Numbered from the stretch's first letter, positions 44,786 to 55,946 are shown. The stretch: 64,000 nt of DNA from Pseudomonadota bacterium (GCA_021785035.1 JAJYGP010000018.1:37279-101278), one strand, 5' to 3'. The notes: a model not told the origin generated them from the sequence alone. Numbers and translations: made by a program.

Positions 44786-45433
44786 ATGAGTGCTGATGCC
44801 CCTTTCCTTCTCATGGGTGCGCGCGATTACGCCCACACACGCTGGCGGACACAGCTTTACCCGCTGGACTTGCCGCCGGAGTGGCGATTCATGTTTTATA
44901 GTCATCGTTATCCGGCGATCTTGATGTCGGCGCGGGCCTGGGGCTTCGCGCCCGAGCGCTTGTCTTTGTGGGAGAGCGAGGCACCGCCCTCGTTTCGCGT
45001 GGTTCTTGAGGTCTCTGATCGGGCCTTGGAGCGATTTTTGGCGCTGGGGGCTTGGCCTCGGCCGCTCGTAGCCGGTTGTGTCGTGCGCGTGACGCGCCGA
45101 ATGGGACCTCTCATGCCGCGCCTCGAGGCCTTGGCCCGCGTCCTTCCGGTCGCTGTTGATGTGCGCGTTGCCGCCGAAGGTCTTGCTGTTACGCTGTCTG
45201 AAATCGGGGTCGGGCTCTGCGGTCGGCCGGTGGATGGCCGTGTTCCGACCGGTCCTTTCGCGGTCAGTCTTATCGAGGTGGGGGATCGGGTCTTGTTGGG
45301 ACGGGCGCTTACAGCACTTTTGGCGGCGCCGGCGCCGCAGGGGCGGGCTTTATTCTTTTCTGAACCCGAAAGCGCGATCCGGTCTTTGGAGGAGGCCCAG
45401 TGGCTGGCGAGTCTCTTGGGCGAGAGTCGTTAA
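44786..45433 (+). CDS. unrecognised protein with a weak DUF72-like start
   Basis: The 215-residue product begins MSADAPFLLMGARDYAHTRW, then RTQLYPLDLPPEWRFMFYSHRYP. That loosely follows the DUF72 pattern (G-S-W-Y-x-x-W-R...FYP...LP...W...Y). The catalytic-looking rest of DUF72 is not evident. The second half is rich in short strands and has no membrane segment. The start at 44786 is chosen over 44747, which would add a stretch of poor quality. It overlaps the outer-membrane protein gene by 4 bases tail to tail. Confidence 0.55.
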   Translation: MSADAPFLLMGARDYAHTRWRTQLYPLDLPPEWRFMFYSHRYPAILMSARAWGFAPERLSLWESEAPPSFRVVLEVSDRALERFLALGAWPRPLVAGCVVRVTRRMGPLMPRLEALARVLPVAVDVRVAAEGLAVTLSEIGVGLCGRPVDGRVPTGPFAVSLIEVGDRVLLGRALTALLAAPAPQGRALFFSEPESAIRSLEEAQWLASLLGESR

Positions 45434-45996
45434 AAGAGGAGACTTAAGCCCGCGTAAAGACCAACACCTGATACGTTGACCCTCGTCCCGTAAATGACTC
45501 CTCCGGGCACGTAGAGTCCGCGGAGTTCAGTATAAAGGCCTAGGCTGTGGGCCCACTCGAATTCGACGCCCCCGTCGACCTCCAAGGCTGGCCCTACGCC
45601 CGTCCCGCCGTTGACCCCCGAGAGCGAGGTGTCGGCAAGCCCGGCGCTCACGCCTACATAAGGGTAGATGTGAGCCCAGGGGCGGTGATACTTCTTTAGG
45701 GTCAGCATAAGGAGGCGCGAAGCGACATTCCCCGAGTGCCCGGCGGTGTTGATGGCGTTGTTGTATACGAGGTATTCGGCGCCGTACGCAATCCCGTTGT
45801 AGTGGCGTTTTTCCCAGGCCACGCCGTAAGCGCCGCTTGCCCCCGCTTGCAAGACCCCCTCTTGTCCAGCTACCGTTTGCTGGTCATGAGCCAAGTGCAT
45901 GGCGCCGATTGAAAGGATGAGCGCGTCTTGGGCTCGCGCGACCGGACTGCCGAATAAGCTGCACGCAAGTGCGAGGACGATGAGTTTACGGGCCAC
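45430..45996 (-). CDS. small outer-membrane beta-barrel protein
   Basis: A 188-residue exported protein with a clear signal peptide (MARKLIVLALACSLFGSPVARA, cleavage after ARA). The mature part alternates polar and hydrophobic residues in about eight strands (for example GAYGVAWEKRHYNGIAYGAEYLVY, PYVGVSAGLADTSL, GLYTELRGLYVPGG) and ends in LSLLF, a terminal Phe as in Bam substrates. It resembles small 8-stranded barrels such as PagL or OmpW-like porins, but I see no catalytic pair to call it a deacylase. The role is unknown. Confidence 0.7.
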   Translation of the reverse strand: MARKLIVLALACSLFGSPVARAQDALILSIGAMHLAHDQQTVAGQEGVLQAGASGAYGVAWEKRHYNGIAYGAEYLVYNNAINTAGHSGNVASRLLMLTLKKYHRPWAHIYPYVGVSAGLADTSLSGVNGGTGVGPALEVDGGVEFEWAHSLGLYTELRGLYVPGGVIYGTRVNVSGVGLYAGLSLLF

Positions 45997-46053
45997 TGCA
46001 CGCTCCTTCGGATGAGACCGCCTCCATTATAGGTGACCCTGCACTCTTTGCAC

Positions 46054-46131
46054 ATGGACCGCAAGCGCTTGCTCGCATACTATAAAGCGCTAGACGAAGC
46101 CGCCCCAGCAGGACGAAGGGGCGGGCGCTAG
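46054..46131 (+). CDS. possible small ORF or gene remnant
   Basis: A 25-codon frame reads MDRKRLLAYYKALDEAAPAG and ends with RRGGR. The start resembles small conserved proteobacterial proteins that begin with LLAYYxALxEADR and continue for about 40-60 more residues, which are missing here. It may be the first part of such a gene cut short. No good ribosome-binding site is visible. It lies in the 219-base gap before mlaF. Confidence 0.25.
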   Translation: MDRKRLLAYYKALDEAAPAGRRGGR

Positions 46132-46215
46132 GTGGGGGGGCTTCCGGGGCGCCGGTGTCGCGGGTCCAATAGAATAGAGTGGTCTTCTACGATAAAAATA
46201 CATTAAGGACGGGTC

Positions 46216-47037
46216 GTGGATACAACCATCAAGAGTGAGCCCTTAGTGGCGGTGCGCGGCGTGTCTTTTTTTCGGGACGGCCGGCCCATATTTCGCGATC
46301 TACATCTCACTGTCGCCCCAGGCAGCGTGACCGCCATCATGGGTGGTAGCGGAGCTGGCAAAACCACGCTTTTGAGTCTCATCGGTGGGCGCCTCGAGCC
46401 TCATACGGGCGAGGTGCAAGTCGCGGGTGAGGTGGTCGGATCGCTTCCTCGGAAGGCGCTTTTCGCGCTCCGCAAGCGTATGGGTATGCTCTTTCAGTCG
46501 AGCGCGCTTTTAACCGATCTCGATGTCTACGAAAATGTCGCCTTCCCGATGCGTGAACACACCCGCCTCCCAGAGGCCCTTATTCACCACCTGGTCTTGA
46601 TGAAACTTGAACTTGTGGGGCTCCGAGGCGCTCGCGGGCTCTACCCGGCGGAACTCTCCGGGGGTATGGCAAGGCGTGTGGCGCTCGCCCGGGCGATAGC
46701 CCTTGACCCTATGATGGTGATGTACGACGAGCCCTTTACCGGCCTCGACCCTATCTCCATGGGCGTGATCGTGAAATTAATACGGGACTTGAACGATGCC
46801 TTGGGGATGACCTCGATCATCGTGACCCACGACGTTTCCGAGGCCTGCACCATTGCCGACTACATTTATCTCCTGGGCGACGGCCATGTGATTGCCGAGG
46901 GAACGCCAGCCGAGATGCAAAAGACGAACTCACCGGAGGTGCGCCAGTTCATGGCGGGACTCCCGGACGGACCCGTGGCGTTCCATTATCCGGCAAACGA
47001 GTATATGGCCGATATCCGGGCCGAGGTTGGGTCATGA
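46216..47037 (+). CDS. mlaF: phospholipid transport ATPase MlaF
   Basis: ATPase of the MlaFEDB complex that moves phospholipids between the inner membrane and periplasmic MlaC to keep outer-membrane asymmetry. Walker A GGSGAGKT lies at residues 43-50; [19 protein letters not shown] and the [13 protein letters not shown]alker B follow, with H-loop VTHDVSE. There are 273 residues from GTG 46216. A promoter is likely in the A/T-rich stretch at about 46165-46205. It overlaps mlaE by 4 bases. MlaA, the outer-membrane partner, is not in the window. Confidence 0.95.
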   Translation: MDTTIKSEPLVAVRGVSFFRDGRPIFRDLHLTVAPGSVTAIMGGSGAGKTTLLSLIGGRLEPHTGEVQVAGEVVGSLPRKALFALRKRMGMLFQSSALLTDLDVYENVAFPMREHTRLPEALIHHLVLMKLELVGLRGARGLYPAELSGGMARRVALARAIALDPMMVMYDEPFTGLDPISMGVIVKLIRDLNDALGMTSIIVTHDVSEACTIADYIYLLGDGHVIAEGTPAEMQKTNSPEVRQFMAGLPDGPVAFHYPANEYMADIRAEVGS

Positions 47038-47834
47038 GTGCGATTACGAGAGTGACGGCCGGGATTCAGCATTTGGGACGCCGGGTGATTGACGGAACGA
47101 GTCGGCTCGGTCGGGCGACATTGTTTCTTGCCCGCTTGGTGCCAGGCCTTGGGGCGGTTTTGCTGCGGGCGCGTCTTATTGTGCAGCAGCTCTATATGAC
47201 AGGCGTGCTCACCTTGGTCATTATTCTGGTGTCCGGGGCGTTCGTGGGTATGATTTTGGCCCTCGAGGGCTATAACACCTTGGTCAAGTACGATGCCCAA
47301 TCCTCGCTCGGCTTGTTGGTGGCCCTGTCGCTTACCCGCGAACTGGGCCCGGTCCTTACCGCGCTTTTATTCGCGGGCCGCGCTGGTTCGGCTTTGACCG
47401 CTGAGATCGGGCTTATGAAGGCCACCGAGCAACTCGCGGGGATGGAGATGATGGCCGTGGATCCGCTTGTGCGGGTGGTAGCCCCGCGGTTTTGGGCTGG
47501 CTGGATCGCGGTGCCACTTCTCGCCATGATTTTTACCGCAGTCGGGATTCTCGGCGCCTATGTCGTGGCGGTCGGCGCCCTGGGTCTGGATGGCGGGGTC
47601 TTTTGGTCACAAATGCAAAGCGGCGTCAGTGTGACCAATGACGTGATGGGGGGGCTCATTAAAAGCGCGGTATTTGGTTTTGTCATCAGTTGGATTGCGG
47701 TATTCGAGGGTTATGACGCCAAGCCGACCTCGGAGGGCGTAAGCCGCGCAACAACCCGGACTGTGGTGAGCTCGTCGCTCGCGATTCTGGGTCTGGACTT
47801 CATTATGACAGCATTCATGCTGCGAGGATTGTAA
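47034..47834 (+). CDS. mlaE: phospholipid transport permease MlaE
   Basis: The MlaE permease forms the membrane core of the Mla transporter. The 266 residues contain about five hydrophobic segments, with the family stretches [55 protein letters not shown] and the C-terminal [12 protein letters not shown]. It overlaps mlaF by 4 bases, and mlaD begins 2 bases after its stop. Confidence 0.96.
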   Translation: MSAITRVTAGIQHLGRRVIDGTSRLGRATLFLARLVPGLGAVLLRARLIVQQLYMTGVLTLVIILVSGAFVGMILALEGYNTLVKYDAQSSLGLLVALSLTRELGPVLTALLFAGRAGSALTAEIGLMKATEQLAGMEMMAVDPLVRVVAPRFWAGWIAVPLLAMIFTAVGILGAYVVAVGALGLDGGVFWSQMQSGVSVTNDVMGGLIKSAVFGFVISWIAVFEGYDAKPTSEGVSRATTRTVVSSSLAILGLDFIMTAFMLRGL

Positions 47835-47836
47835 GA

Positions 47837-48295
47837 ATGCAAATGAAGAGTATGGAGTTTACGGTGGGCTTGTTCGTGGTCGCTGGCCTGCTGGCGCTCG
47901 CCATGTTGGCGCTTAAGGTTGGAAACATCCACGTGCTGGGTGCGGGACAAACGTATGCCGTGACCGCAGATTTCAACAACATAGGTAGCCTGAAGTCGAA
48001 GGCGCCCGTGACCGTGGCCGGTGTTCGGGTGGGGGAAGTCGCGGCCATCACGGTCGATCCCATCACTTATCGTGCGGTCGTCACCTTGGATATCCTGAAA
48101 AAGTATCGCTTTCCGCGTGATTCGAGCGCCTCGATCGTGACGGCCGGGCTTTTGGGCGAGCAGTATGTGAGCCTGAGTCCGGGCGGCAGCCGACACGATT
48201 TGAAGAACGGTGGTAAAATTCGCATCACCCAGTCGGCTATCGTGCTCGAACAGATTATCAGCCAATTGCTCTACAGTAAGGCGGGCCACAGTTGA
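47837..48295 (+). CDS. mlaD: MCE-domain protein MlaD
   Basis: A membrane-anchored hexameric MCE protein that forms the lipid channel of the Mla complex. An N-terminal membrane segment (about residues 8-27, FTVGLFVVAGLLALAMLAL) is followed by one MCE domain (YAVTADFNNIGSLKSKAPVTVAGVRVGEV and IVTAGLLGEQYVSLSPGG). The tail IVLEQIISQLLYSK is the helix that forms the hydrophobic pore in the family. At 152 residues it is standard size. Confidence 0.96.
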   Translation: MQMKSMEFTVGLFVVAGLLALAMLALKVGNIHVLGAGQTYAVTADFNNIGSLKSKAPVTVAGVRVGEVAAITVDPITYRAVVTLDILKKYRFPRDSSASIVTAGLLGEQYVSLSPGGSRHDLKNGGKIRITQSAIVLEQIISQLLYSKAGHS

Positions 48296-48318
48296 GGTTG
48301 CACAAGGAGAAGGAATTA

Positions 48319-48945
48319 ATGATGTCGATGAGACGTTACCGATCGCTTATCGCGCTTTTGGGGTTTCTGGTTCCGGTGTTGGCGTTTGCCCGTATTGCGC
48401 CGTCTACGCCGCCCGATGTCATTGTGCATCTGAAGACCAACCAAATTTTGCACCTCATCGAGCATAAGCGCAGCGTATATCAACACGATAGGCCGGCCTT
48501 ATATGCGATGGTCAACCAGCGTATCGTCCCTTACTTTGATTTCCGTCGCATGTCGCGGTGGGTGTTGGCGCGCTATTGGCGTACGGCGACGCCTCAGCAG
48601 CGGGCCGGATTTACGAAGCAATTCACGGCTCTTATGGTGCGTACCTATGCGACCGCACTTTTGAGTTACTCTGGGCAGCGCATCGACTATCTTCCTTATC
48701 GCGTGAATCCGCACAGCCGTCATGCGATGGTCAAGACGCTTATTGTCGAGAATAACGGCGGGTCCAATATTCCGGTGGACTATATGTTCGTTCACGAGAA
48801 GGCGGGTTGGAAGGTCTACGACGTCATGATAGACGGCGTGAGTCTTGTCACGAATTATCGCTCGGTCTATGCGACAAAGATCCAAAGAGACGGCCTTAAT
48901 AGCCTGATCGCCAGCATGAAGCGCGCGAACGGCGCGAAGTCCTAA
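48319..48945 (+). CDS. mlaC: periplasmic phospholipid carrier MlaC
   Basis: MlaC ferries phospholipid through the periplasm between the MlaA-porin complex and MlaFEDB. A signal peptide (about 1-24, ending FARIA) precedes a soluble domain with YFDFRRMSRWVLARYWR, FTKQFTALMVRTYATALL and WKVYDVMIDGVSLVTNYRS. AAGGAGAAGG before ATG 48319 decides the start (208 residues); an earlier in-frame non-ATG start has no such site. mlaB follows with a one-base overlap. Confidence 0.95.
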   Translation: MMSMRRYRSLIALLGFLVPVLAFARIAPSTPPDVIVHLKTNQILHLIEHKRSVYQHDRPALYAMVNQRIVPYFDFRRMSRWVLARYWRTATPQQRAGFTKQFTALMVRTYATALLSYSGQRIDYLPYRVNPHSRHAMVKTLIVENNGGSNIPVDYMFVHEKAGWKVYDVMIDGVSLVTNYRSVYATKIQRDGLNSLIASMKRANGAKS

Positions 48946-49238
48946 TGGCGGAATTAGTCGCTCATGGGCCGGGCGCCTATGGTCTGCAGGGAACCGTTAC
49001 CTTTATTGATCAGCCGTCTGAGCGTCTATGGGCGGCCCCCCTAGTCGCGGCGCAAGGACGGGTGACGGTGGATTTGAGCGGGCTCGACCGGGGTGACTCG
49101 GTGTCGCTTGCTCTGTTGCTGGAGTGGGAACGGCAGGCGCGATTGGCCGGTCATGAGTTTCGGGTGATACAGGTGCCGGCACGGCTTCAGGACCTTATGC
49201 GGGTGTACGGTCTAGCGCAGCTTTTTAGCATCGCATGA
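48945..49238 (+). CDS. mlaB: STAS-domain protein MlaB
   Basis: A small cytoplasmic STAS protein that binds MlaF and supports assembly of the transporter. The 97 residues contain the family elements VTVDLSGLDRGDSVSLALLLEW (about 40-61), with a serine at the position used in STAS proteins, and RLQDLMRVYGLAQLF. It overlaps mlaC by one base and the next ABC gene by 4 bases. Confidence 0.88.
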   Translation: MAELVAHGPGAYGLQGTVTFIDQPSERLWAAPLVAAQGRVTVDLSGLDRGDSVSLALLLEWERQARLAGHEFRVIQVPARLQDLMRVYGLAQLFSIA

Positions 49239-50167
49239 CAACTCCCAGCGGGGAGGCTGCGATCACGGTTGAGGGCCTCCACAAGCATTTTGGAAAGGTC
49301 CATGCCCTTTGTGGTATCGATCTTGAGGTGCGACGTGGGGAGTTTTTCGGCCTGCTCGGACCAAACGGCGCCGGCAAATCCACCCTGATCAACGTTTTGG
49401 CGGGTCTTACTCGAGCTAATGCCGGTCGTGCTCTTATCTGCGGTCACGATGTGGTAGGGGCCTATCGCCAGGCGCGCCGGGCCTTGGGCGTCGTGCCCCA
49501 GGAAATTGTCTTTGATCCCTTTTTTACTGTGCGTGAGGTCTTGGCCATTCAAGCGGGATATTTCGGCTTGAAGGGCGATGACAATAAGCGCTGGCGGGAG
49601 GAGTTGTTGACGACCCTGGCCCTGGCCGATAAGGGTGATGCCAATATGCGCTCCTTGTCCGGAGGTATGAAGCGCCGGGTCTTGATTGCCCAAGCCCTCG
49701 TGCACCGCCCACCAGTCGTGATTCTCGACGAACCCACGGCCGGCGTCGATGTCGAGTTGCGGGCGTCTTTGTGGACGTTCGTGCGTAGGCTCCATGCGGA
49801 GGGTCATACGATCGTTTTGACGACCCACTACCTGGAGGAGGCGGAGGCCTTGTGCGATCGCATTGCGATCATGAAGGATGGCCAGATCACAGCCTTGGAT
49901 ACAAAGGAGGCGCTTTTGGGCCGGGCGCTGCGCAAGACCTTATGTGTCACGACGCTCGATCCGGTCGCTACTCTGCCCCCCGCGCTTTTGGCGAAGGTGC
50001 GTCGGCGAAGTGAAAACCATCTTGAGTTTTCCTTGCAAAAGGGCACCGACTCAATCCCCGAGGTCCTCGAGGCTTTGCGGGCCTCGGGCCATGTGGTCGT
50101 GGATTTGACCACCGAGCAGGCCGACCTGGAGGATGTCTTCCTGGAATTGACACAGAGGCGCCAATGA
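49235..50167 (+). CDS. yadG: YadG-type ABC exporter ATPase
   Basis: ATP-binding protein of an ABC-2 exporter. It has Walker A GPNGAGKST (about 44-52), SLSGGMKRRVLIAQAL, Walker B VVILDEPTAGVDVELR and H-loop TTHYLEEAE. There are 310 residues, with a C-terminal extension after about 225. It is coupled to mlaB and to the permease by 4-base overlaps. The YadGH pair follows mlaFEDCB in several gammaproteobacteria, suggesting an envelope-related substrate, but none is proven. Confidence 0.9.
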   Translation: MTTPSGEAAITVEGLHKHFGKVHALCGIDLEVRRGEFFGLLGPNGAGKSTLINVLAGLTRANAGRALICGHDVVGAYRQARRALGVVPQEIVFDPFFTVREVLAIQAGYFGLKGDDNKRWREELLTTLALADKGDANMRSLSGGMKRRVLIAQALVHRPPVVILDEPTAGVDVELRASLWTFVRRLHAEGHTIVLTTHYLEEAEALCDRIAIMKDGQITALDTKEALLGRALRKTLCVTTLDPVATLPPALLAKVRRRSENHLEFSLQKGTDSIPEVLEALRASGHVVVDLTTEQADLEDVFLELTQRRQ

Positions 50168-50919
50168 CCGGCTTCTCCACGCTGTTTTACAAGGAAATGC
50201 TACGTTTCTATAAGGTCGCATTCCAGACGATTTTAGCGCCGGTTGTGACTGCTCTCCTCTACCTCCTGGTTTTTGCTAGCACCTTCAAGGGGCGTGCCGG
50301 GGCCTTGCCGGGCGTCCCCTACGTGGCGTTTCTGGTTCCGGGGCTCATGATGATGTCCATGATCCAGAACGCCTTTGCTAATAGCTCGTCTAGCCTCATT
50401 CAATCGAAGATTGCCGGCAACCTGATCTTCATCTTGCTCTCTCCGCTATCGACCCTCGAGTTTTTCTTGGCGTTCGTGGGTGCGGCTGTGGTCCGGGCGA
50501 TGTGCGTGGCGGTCGGGGTCTATGTCGCGGCTATCCTGTTTATTTCGGTGCCCATACATCACCCCCTCTTTCTGGTGGCTTTTGGCCTTCTGGGCAGCGC
50601 GGCGTTGGGTGCCTTGGGGGTTATTGCCGGGGTATGGGCCGAGCGTTTTGACCAGCTGGCGGGCTTCCAGAATTTTGTGGTGGTCCCTCTGTCGTTTTTA
50701 AGCGGCGTGTTCTACTCGCTTCGTGCTTTGCCACCGGTCTGGCGGACGCTTTCCCAGGCTAATCCCCTGCTTTATATGATAGACGGTTTCCGGTATGGCT
50801 TTTTCGGGACCTCGGACGTGCCCCCGCTTGTGAGTTTAGGCGTGGTTGCGGGGTTTCTGGTCGTGGTGTCGCTGCTCGCCCTCGCGTTGGTCGGGCGCGG
50901 CTATCGGCTCAGGAACTAA
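50164..50919 (+). CDS. yadH: YadH-type ABC-2 permease
   Basis: Membrane partner of the preceding ATPase. The 251 residues have six hydrophobic segments and the ABC-2 signature region FQNFVVVPLSFLSGVFYSLRALPPVW near residue 170-195, followed by NPLLYMIDGFRYGFFG. It starts 4 bases inside the ATPase gene and ends 56 bases before ibaG. Confidence 0.92.
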   Translation: MTGFSTLFYKEMLRFYKVAFQTILAPVVTALLYLLVFASTFKGRAGALPGVPYVAFLVPGLMMMSMIQNAFANSSSSLIQSKIAGNLIFILLSPLSTLEFFLAFVGAAVVRAMCVAVGVYVAAILFISVPIHHPLFLVAFGLLGSAALGALGVIAGVWAERFDQLAGFQNFVVVPLSFLSGVFYSLRALPPVWRTLSQANPLLYMIDGFRYGFFGTSDVPPLVSLGVVAGFLVVVSLLALALVGRGYRLRN

Positions 50920-50975
50920 CCCTTTCATCCCGGGCGCGAGACGGGTATCCTTAAAGGTTAGATGGGATCGGTGCT

Positions 50976-51197
50976 ATGATAACGCCACAAGACATTAAGG
51001 GCCTTATAGAGGCCGGCATACCAGGCGCGCGGGTAGAAGTCAGCGGGGATGGCCATCATTTCGAGGCCGTCGTGTCCTCGGACGTCTTTGCCGGAAAGAC
51101 TCGCATCCAGCAGCACCAGCTGGTCTACGCGACCCTGGGCGACAGAATGCGCGAGCAGATCCACGCCCTATCACTTAAGACCGTGCTGCCTGAATAA
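50976..51197 (+). CDS. ibaG: BolA-family protein IbaG
   Basis: A 73-residue BolA-like protein that with monothiol glutaredoxins handles Fe-S clusters or acts as a regulator. The family pattern DGHHFEAVVSSDVFAGKTRIQQHQLVYATLG (about 25-55), with its conserved His residues, is present. It lies between the Mla/Yad genes and grxD, its likely glutaredoxin partner; ibaG next to murA is the conserved place. Confidence 0.93.
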   Translation: MITPQDIKGLIEAGIPGARVEVSGDGHHFEAVVSSDVFAGKTRIQQHQLVYATLGDRMREQIHALSLKTVLPE

Positions 51198-51229
51198 TCA
51201 GGCCGCCGTCGTATCGGAGCGAACACACC

Positions 51230-51547
51230 ATGAGCACGATTGAAGACCGTATTCGTCAGCAGGTGAAAGAGAACGATGTCGTCCTTTATATGAAGGGAAC
51301 GCCCCAGTTTCCGCAATGCGGTTTCTCGGGCAAGTCGGTGCAGCTTCTCAAGGCGTGTGGCGCGCAGTTTAAGAGCATTGACGTGCTGGCCGATCAAGAG
51401 ATCCGCGAGGGTGTGAAGCGGTTCTCTAATTGGCCGACCATACCCCAGCTCTATATTCGCGGTGAGTTCATCGGCGGTTGCGATATCATTACCGAGCTGT
51501 ACGAGAAGGGAGAGTTACAGAAACTTGTCGCAGGCGTAAAGGTTTGA
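51230..51547 (+). CDS. grxD: monothiol glutaredoxin Grx4 type
   Basis: A CGFS-type monothiol glutaredoxin that carries [2Fe-2S] clusters, often with BolA proteins. The 105 residues include the KGTPQFPQCGFSGK active site (Cys31), WPTIPQLYI and GGCDIITEL, the glutathione-binding elements. It begins 32 bases after ibaG and ends just ahead of an intrinsic terminator. Confidence 0.95.
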   Translation: MSTIEDRIRQQVKENDVVLYMKGTPQFPQCGFSGKSVQLLKACGAQFKSIDVLADQEIREGVKRFSNWPTIPQLYIRGEFIGGCDIITELYEKGELQKLVAGVKV

Positions 51548-52921
<1,374 letters not shown>

Positions 52922-52922
52922 C

Positions 52923-53561
52923 ATGGTAACAATCGCCTTGTCGAAGGGGCGTATCCTCGAAGAGAGCCTTCCGCTTCTGAAGCGCGCCGGGATTGTCCCT
53001 AACGAAGACCTGACGAAGACTCGGCGTCTGATTATCGACACCAATGTCCCCGACGTGCAGCTCATCGTCATACGCGCAGCCGATGTCCCTACCTATGTCC
53101 GCTACGGCGCCGCCGATCTCGGGATCGCCGGTAAGGATGTCCTTTCGGAGGATGGCTGCGAAGGCTTGTATGAGTTGGTCGATCTCGGGATCGCCCGCTG
53201 CCGCCTGATGGTCGCGGAGCCCGCTGGCATGGCGCAGACCGACGACCCGCGTGCCTGGACGCGCTTGCGAATTGCCACCAAATATGTCCGTATCGCGCAG
53301 AGTCATTTCGCGCAAAAGGGGATTCAGACCGACATCGTTCACCTCTACGGCTCCATGGAACTCGCCCCGCTCGTGGGGCTCGCCGATCGGATCGTAGACC
53401 TTGTGAGCAGCGGCAAGACCTTGGCCGCCAACGGCCTTGTAGCGGTCGAGCACATCATGGACGTCAGCGCATGGCTGATCGCGAATAGGGCGGCTATGAA
53501 AATGAAATATCCGTCGTTAAAGCCAGTGATTGCCTCTCTGGCGGGGGAGTGTGGACAATGA
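52923..53561 (+). CDS. hisG: ATP phosphoribosyltransferase, short form (HisG-S)
   Basis: First step of histidine synthesis: joins ATP and PRPP. Sequence markers are [15 protein letters not shown] at the start, [11 protein letters not shown] (about 63-73) and the PRPP loop [14 protein letters not shown]. At 212 residues it lacks the C-terminal regulatory domain of the long form. The short form works only as a complex with the HisZ subunit, which is not encoded in the window. ATG 52923 follows murA directly; it overlaps hisD by 4 bases. Confidence 0.95.
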   Translation: MVTIALSKGRILEESLPLLKRAGIVPNEDLTKTRRLIIDTNVPDVQLIVIRAADVPTYVRYGAADLGIAGKDVLSEDGCEGLYELVDLGIARCRLMVAEPAGMAQTDDPRAWTRLRIATKYVRIAQSHFAQKGIQTDIVHLYGSMELAPLVGLADRIVDLVSSGKTLAANGLVAVEHIMDVSAWLIANRAAMKMKYPSLKPVIASLAGECGQ

Positions 53562-54856
53562 GTGGCATAGCGATCTTAAGTACCCGCGACGCAGGTTTCT
53601 CTATCGACTTTCGTGCCCTTATGGATCGCTCGGAAGAGAACTCGGTCAAGGCCGAGGAGGTCGCGCGCGGGATTGTGGCCGATGTGCGGTCGCGCGGGGA
53701 TGAGGCGCTCTTGATGTGGACCGAGCGCCTCGATAAGCGTAAGGCTGCTCAAGCGGCGGATCTCGAGGTCTCGCCTGTCAGACTTAAGGCCGCCTTTGAG
53801 GCCCTTCCAAAGCCCCAACAGCAGGCCCTAGAGGTCGCCGCGGCTCGGATCCGGTCCTATCACGAACACCAGATCGTAACCCCCTATATGTACGAAGATG
53901 ATCTGGGGTCGGGCTTGGGCGTGAAGATCACGGCCCTTGATCGCGTTGGCCTATATGTCCCTGGGGGCAAGGCCGCCTATCCTTCATCGGTCCTAATGAA
54001 TGCCATTCCGGCGCGTTTGGCCGGTGTGCGCGAACTTATCATGATGGCGCCGTCTACAGCCGAGCCCTCGCCGCTCGTGCTGGCCGCCGCGTTTGTGGCA
54101 AAGGTCGACCGGGTCTTTTTGGCCGGGGGCGCGCAGGCGATCGCGGCCTTGGCCTATGGCACAGCGACCGTACCCCGCGTGGACAAGATTGTCGGACCCG
54201 GCAACGCTTATGTGGCGGCCGCGAAGAGGCTCGTGTTTGGGCAGGTGGCGATCGATATGATCGCGGGACCCTCCGAGGTGGCGATTATTTGTGATGGTAA
54301 GACCGATCCTCGCTGGATAGCCTACGACCTCTTTGCTCAGGCGGAGCACGACGAAGGCGCCCAATCCCTCCTTTTTACTCCGGACGCGCATTTCATTCAG
54401 GCCGTGCACGCCGAGATCGAGCGCTTGCTCCCAGATATGGAGCGACGCGATATCATTGCGGCCGCGCTGGGTCGCCACGGCGCCTTAATCGAGGTCCGAT
54501 CAATCGCCGAAGCGGTCGAGCTCGTTAACGAAGTGGCGCCCGAACACCTCGAGCTGTCGCTTGATGACGCGCAGGCGTGGATTGATCGCGTGCGTCATGC
54601 TGGCGCTATCTTCGTGGGTCGGCACACCGCCGAATCCCTGGGGGACTACTGCGCCGGCCCAAACCATGTGTTGCCGACCTCGGGTACCGCGCGTTTTAGC
54701 TCGCCGCTCGGCGTGTATGATTTTCAGAAGCGTACCAGCCTCGTGTTCTGTACGCCTGAGGGCGCCTCGGTGCTCGGTCGTACCGCCTCGGTCTTGGCGC
54801 GCGGCGAGGGCCTCACTGCCCACGCGCTTTCGGCTGAGTGTCGCATTCGTGGCTAA
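53558..54856 (+). CDS. hisD: histidinol dehydrogenase
   Basis: Last two oxidation steps, from histidinol to histidine, using NAD and zinc. The 432-residue protein shows [38 protein letters not shown], the zinc-site region [11 protein letters not shown] and the C-terminal [17 protein letters not shown] 53558 overlaps the hisG stop; an in-frame GTG nine bases upstream is less likely. It overlaps hisC by 8 bases. Confidence 0.97.
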   Translation: MSGIAILSTRDAGFSIDFRALMDRSEENSVKAEEVARGIVADVRSRGDEALLMWTERLDKRKAAQAADLEVSPVRLKAAFEALPKPQQQALEVAAARIRSYHEHQIVTPYMYEDDLGSGLGVKITALDRVGLYVPGGKAAYPSSVLMNAIPARLAGVRELIMMAPSTAEPSPLVLAAAFVAKVDRVFLAGGAQAIAALAYGTATVPRVDKIVGPGNAYVAAAKRLVFGQVAIDMIAGPSEVAIICDGKTDPRWIAYDLFAQAEHDEGAQSLLFTPDAHFIQAVHAEIERLLPDMERRDIIAAALGRHGALIEVRSIAEAVELVNEVAPEHLELSLDDAQAWIDRVRHAGAIFVGRHTAESLGDYCAGPNHVLPTSGTARFSSPLGVYDFQKRTSLVFCTPEGASVLGRTASVLARGEGLTAHALSAECRIRG

Positions 54857-55913
54857 ACTCGAACGCTATATAGCTGACCAAGTGCGGGCGCGCGCCGCCT
54901 ACCACGTTCCGGCGGGTGAGCCTCGGGTCAAGCTCGACGCAATGGAAAGCCCGTACAGCCTTCCTATCGAGGTGCGGGATCGCTGGCTTCATGCGCTGCG
55001 GGACTTGGCTATCAATCGCTATCCAGCCGTAGATCACTATCAGCGGCTTAAGAAGCGTCTGGCCGCGGAGTCGGGTCTTGCGCCCGGGTGTGAGATTGTA
55101 TTGGGGAACGGATCCGATGAGATTCTCCAAAACCTTTTGCTGGCCATGTCCCCCGATGTGACGGTGGTCGCCCCCACGCCGACATTCGTCATGTACGAGC
55201 AAATTGCGAGCCTTTTAGGCCGGCGTTTTGTCGGAGTGCCGTTGAAGGACGATTTCGGGCTCGATGTCCGGGCCTTGAAGGACGCCCTGACTCGGCATGC
55301 CCCGGCCCTGCTCTTTTTGGCCTACCCCAATAACCCGACCGGTATTCTCTATCAACGTGCTGAGATCGAAGAGCTTTTGGCTATCGAAGACGCGCTTATC
55401 GTCGTCGACGAGGCCTATTATCCTTTCGCCCAGGCGACGGTCATCGACAAGCTCGCGACCCACCCCCAGCTGATGGTGCTTCGCACCCTATCGAAGCAAG
55501 GGCTGGCCGGCATGCGTTTTGGGTGGCTGGCCGCAGATCCCGTCTGGACCCATGAGTTGGAAAAGGTTCGTCTGCCGTACAATATCAATAGTGTCACGGT
55601 GGCGACGATCGGGTTTGCGCTCGATTATGCGGACGTGTTCGCGGATCAGGCGCGAAGAATCAGAGACGAGCGAGCGAAGCTCTTTGGGGCGCTAGCCGCG
55701 ATCGCGACCGTCTGGCCGAGCGAGGCGAATTTTCTGCTGTTTAGGCCACATAAGGCCCACGAGGCCGGCCGTATTCATAGAGAGTTGGAGGCCCGAGGGG
55801 TTCTGATCAAGAACGTGAGTCACCACCCGGGCCTTACCGGTTGCCTCCGGGTGACCGTGGGGACGCCGGACGAGAACCAGGTCTTTCTTGCGGCTTTGGC
55901 TCAGGCCTTATAA
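54849..55913 (+). CDS. hisC: histidinol-phosphate aminotransferase
   Basis: A PLP-dependent transaminase of fold type I that converts imidazole-acetol phosphate to histidinol phosphate. Markers are [11 protein letters not shown], the AYPNNPTG loop, [10 protein letters not shown] and the PLP lysine in [15 protein letters not shown]. The 354 residues start at GTG 54849 inside the end of hisD; the open frame upstream lies within hisD and has no family match. It is followed by a 33-base gap to hisB. Confidence 0.95.
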   Translation: MAKLERYIADQVRARAAYHVPAGEPRVKLDAMESPYSLPIEVRDRWLHALRDLAINRYPAVDHYQRLKKRLAAESGLAPGCEIVLGNGSDEILQNLLLAMSPDVTVVAPTPTFVMYEQIASLLGRRFVGVPLKDDFGLDVRALKDALTRHAPALLFLAYPNNPTGILYQRAEIEELLAIEDALIVVDEAYYPFAQATVIDKLATHPQLMVLRTLSKQGLAGMRFGWLAADPVWTHELEKVRLPYNINSVTVATIGFALDYADVFADQARRIRDERAKLFGALAAIATVWPSEANFLLFRPHKAHEAGRIHRELEARGVLIKNVSHHPGLTGCLRVTVGTPDENQVFLAALAQAL

Positions 55914-55946
55914 GCTTTACATGGCCATTGGCCTCTAGGAGTTTTT

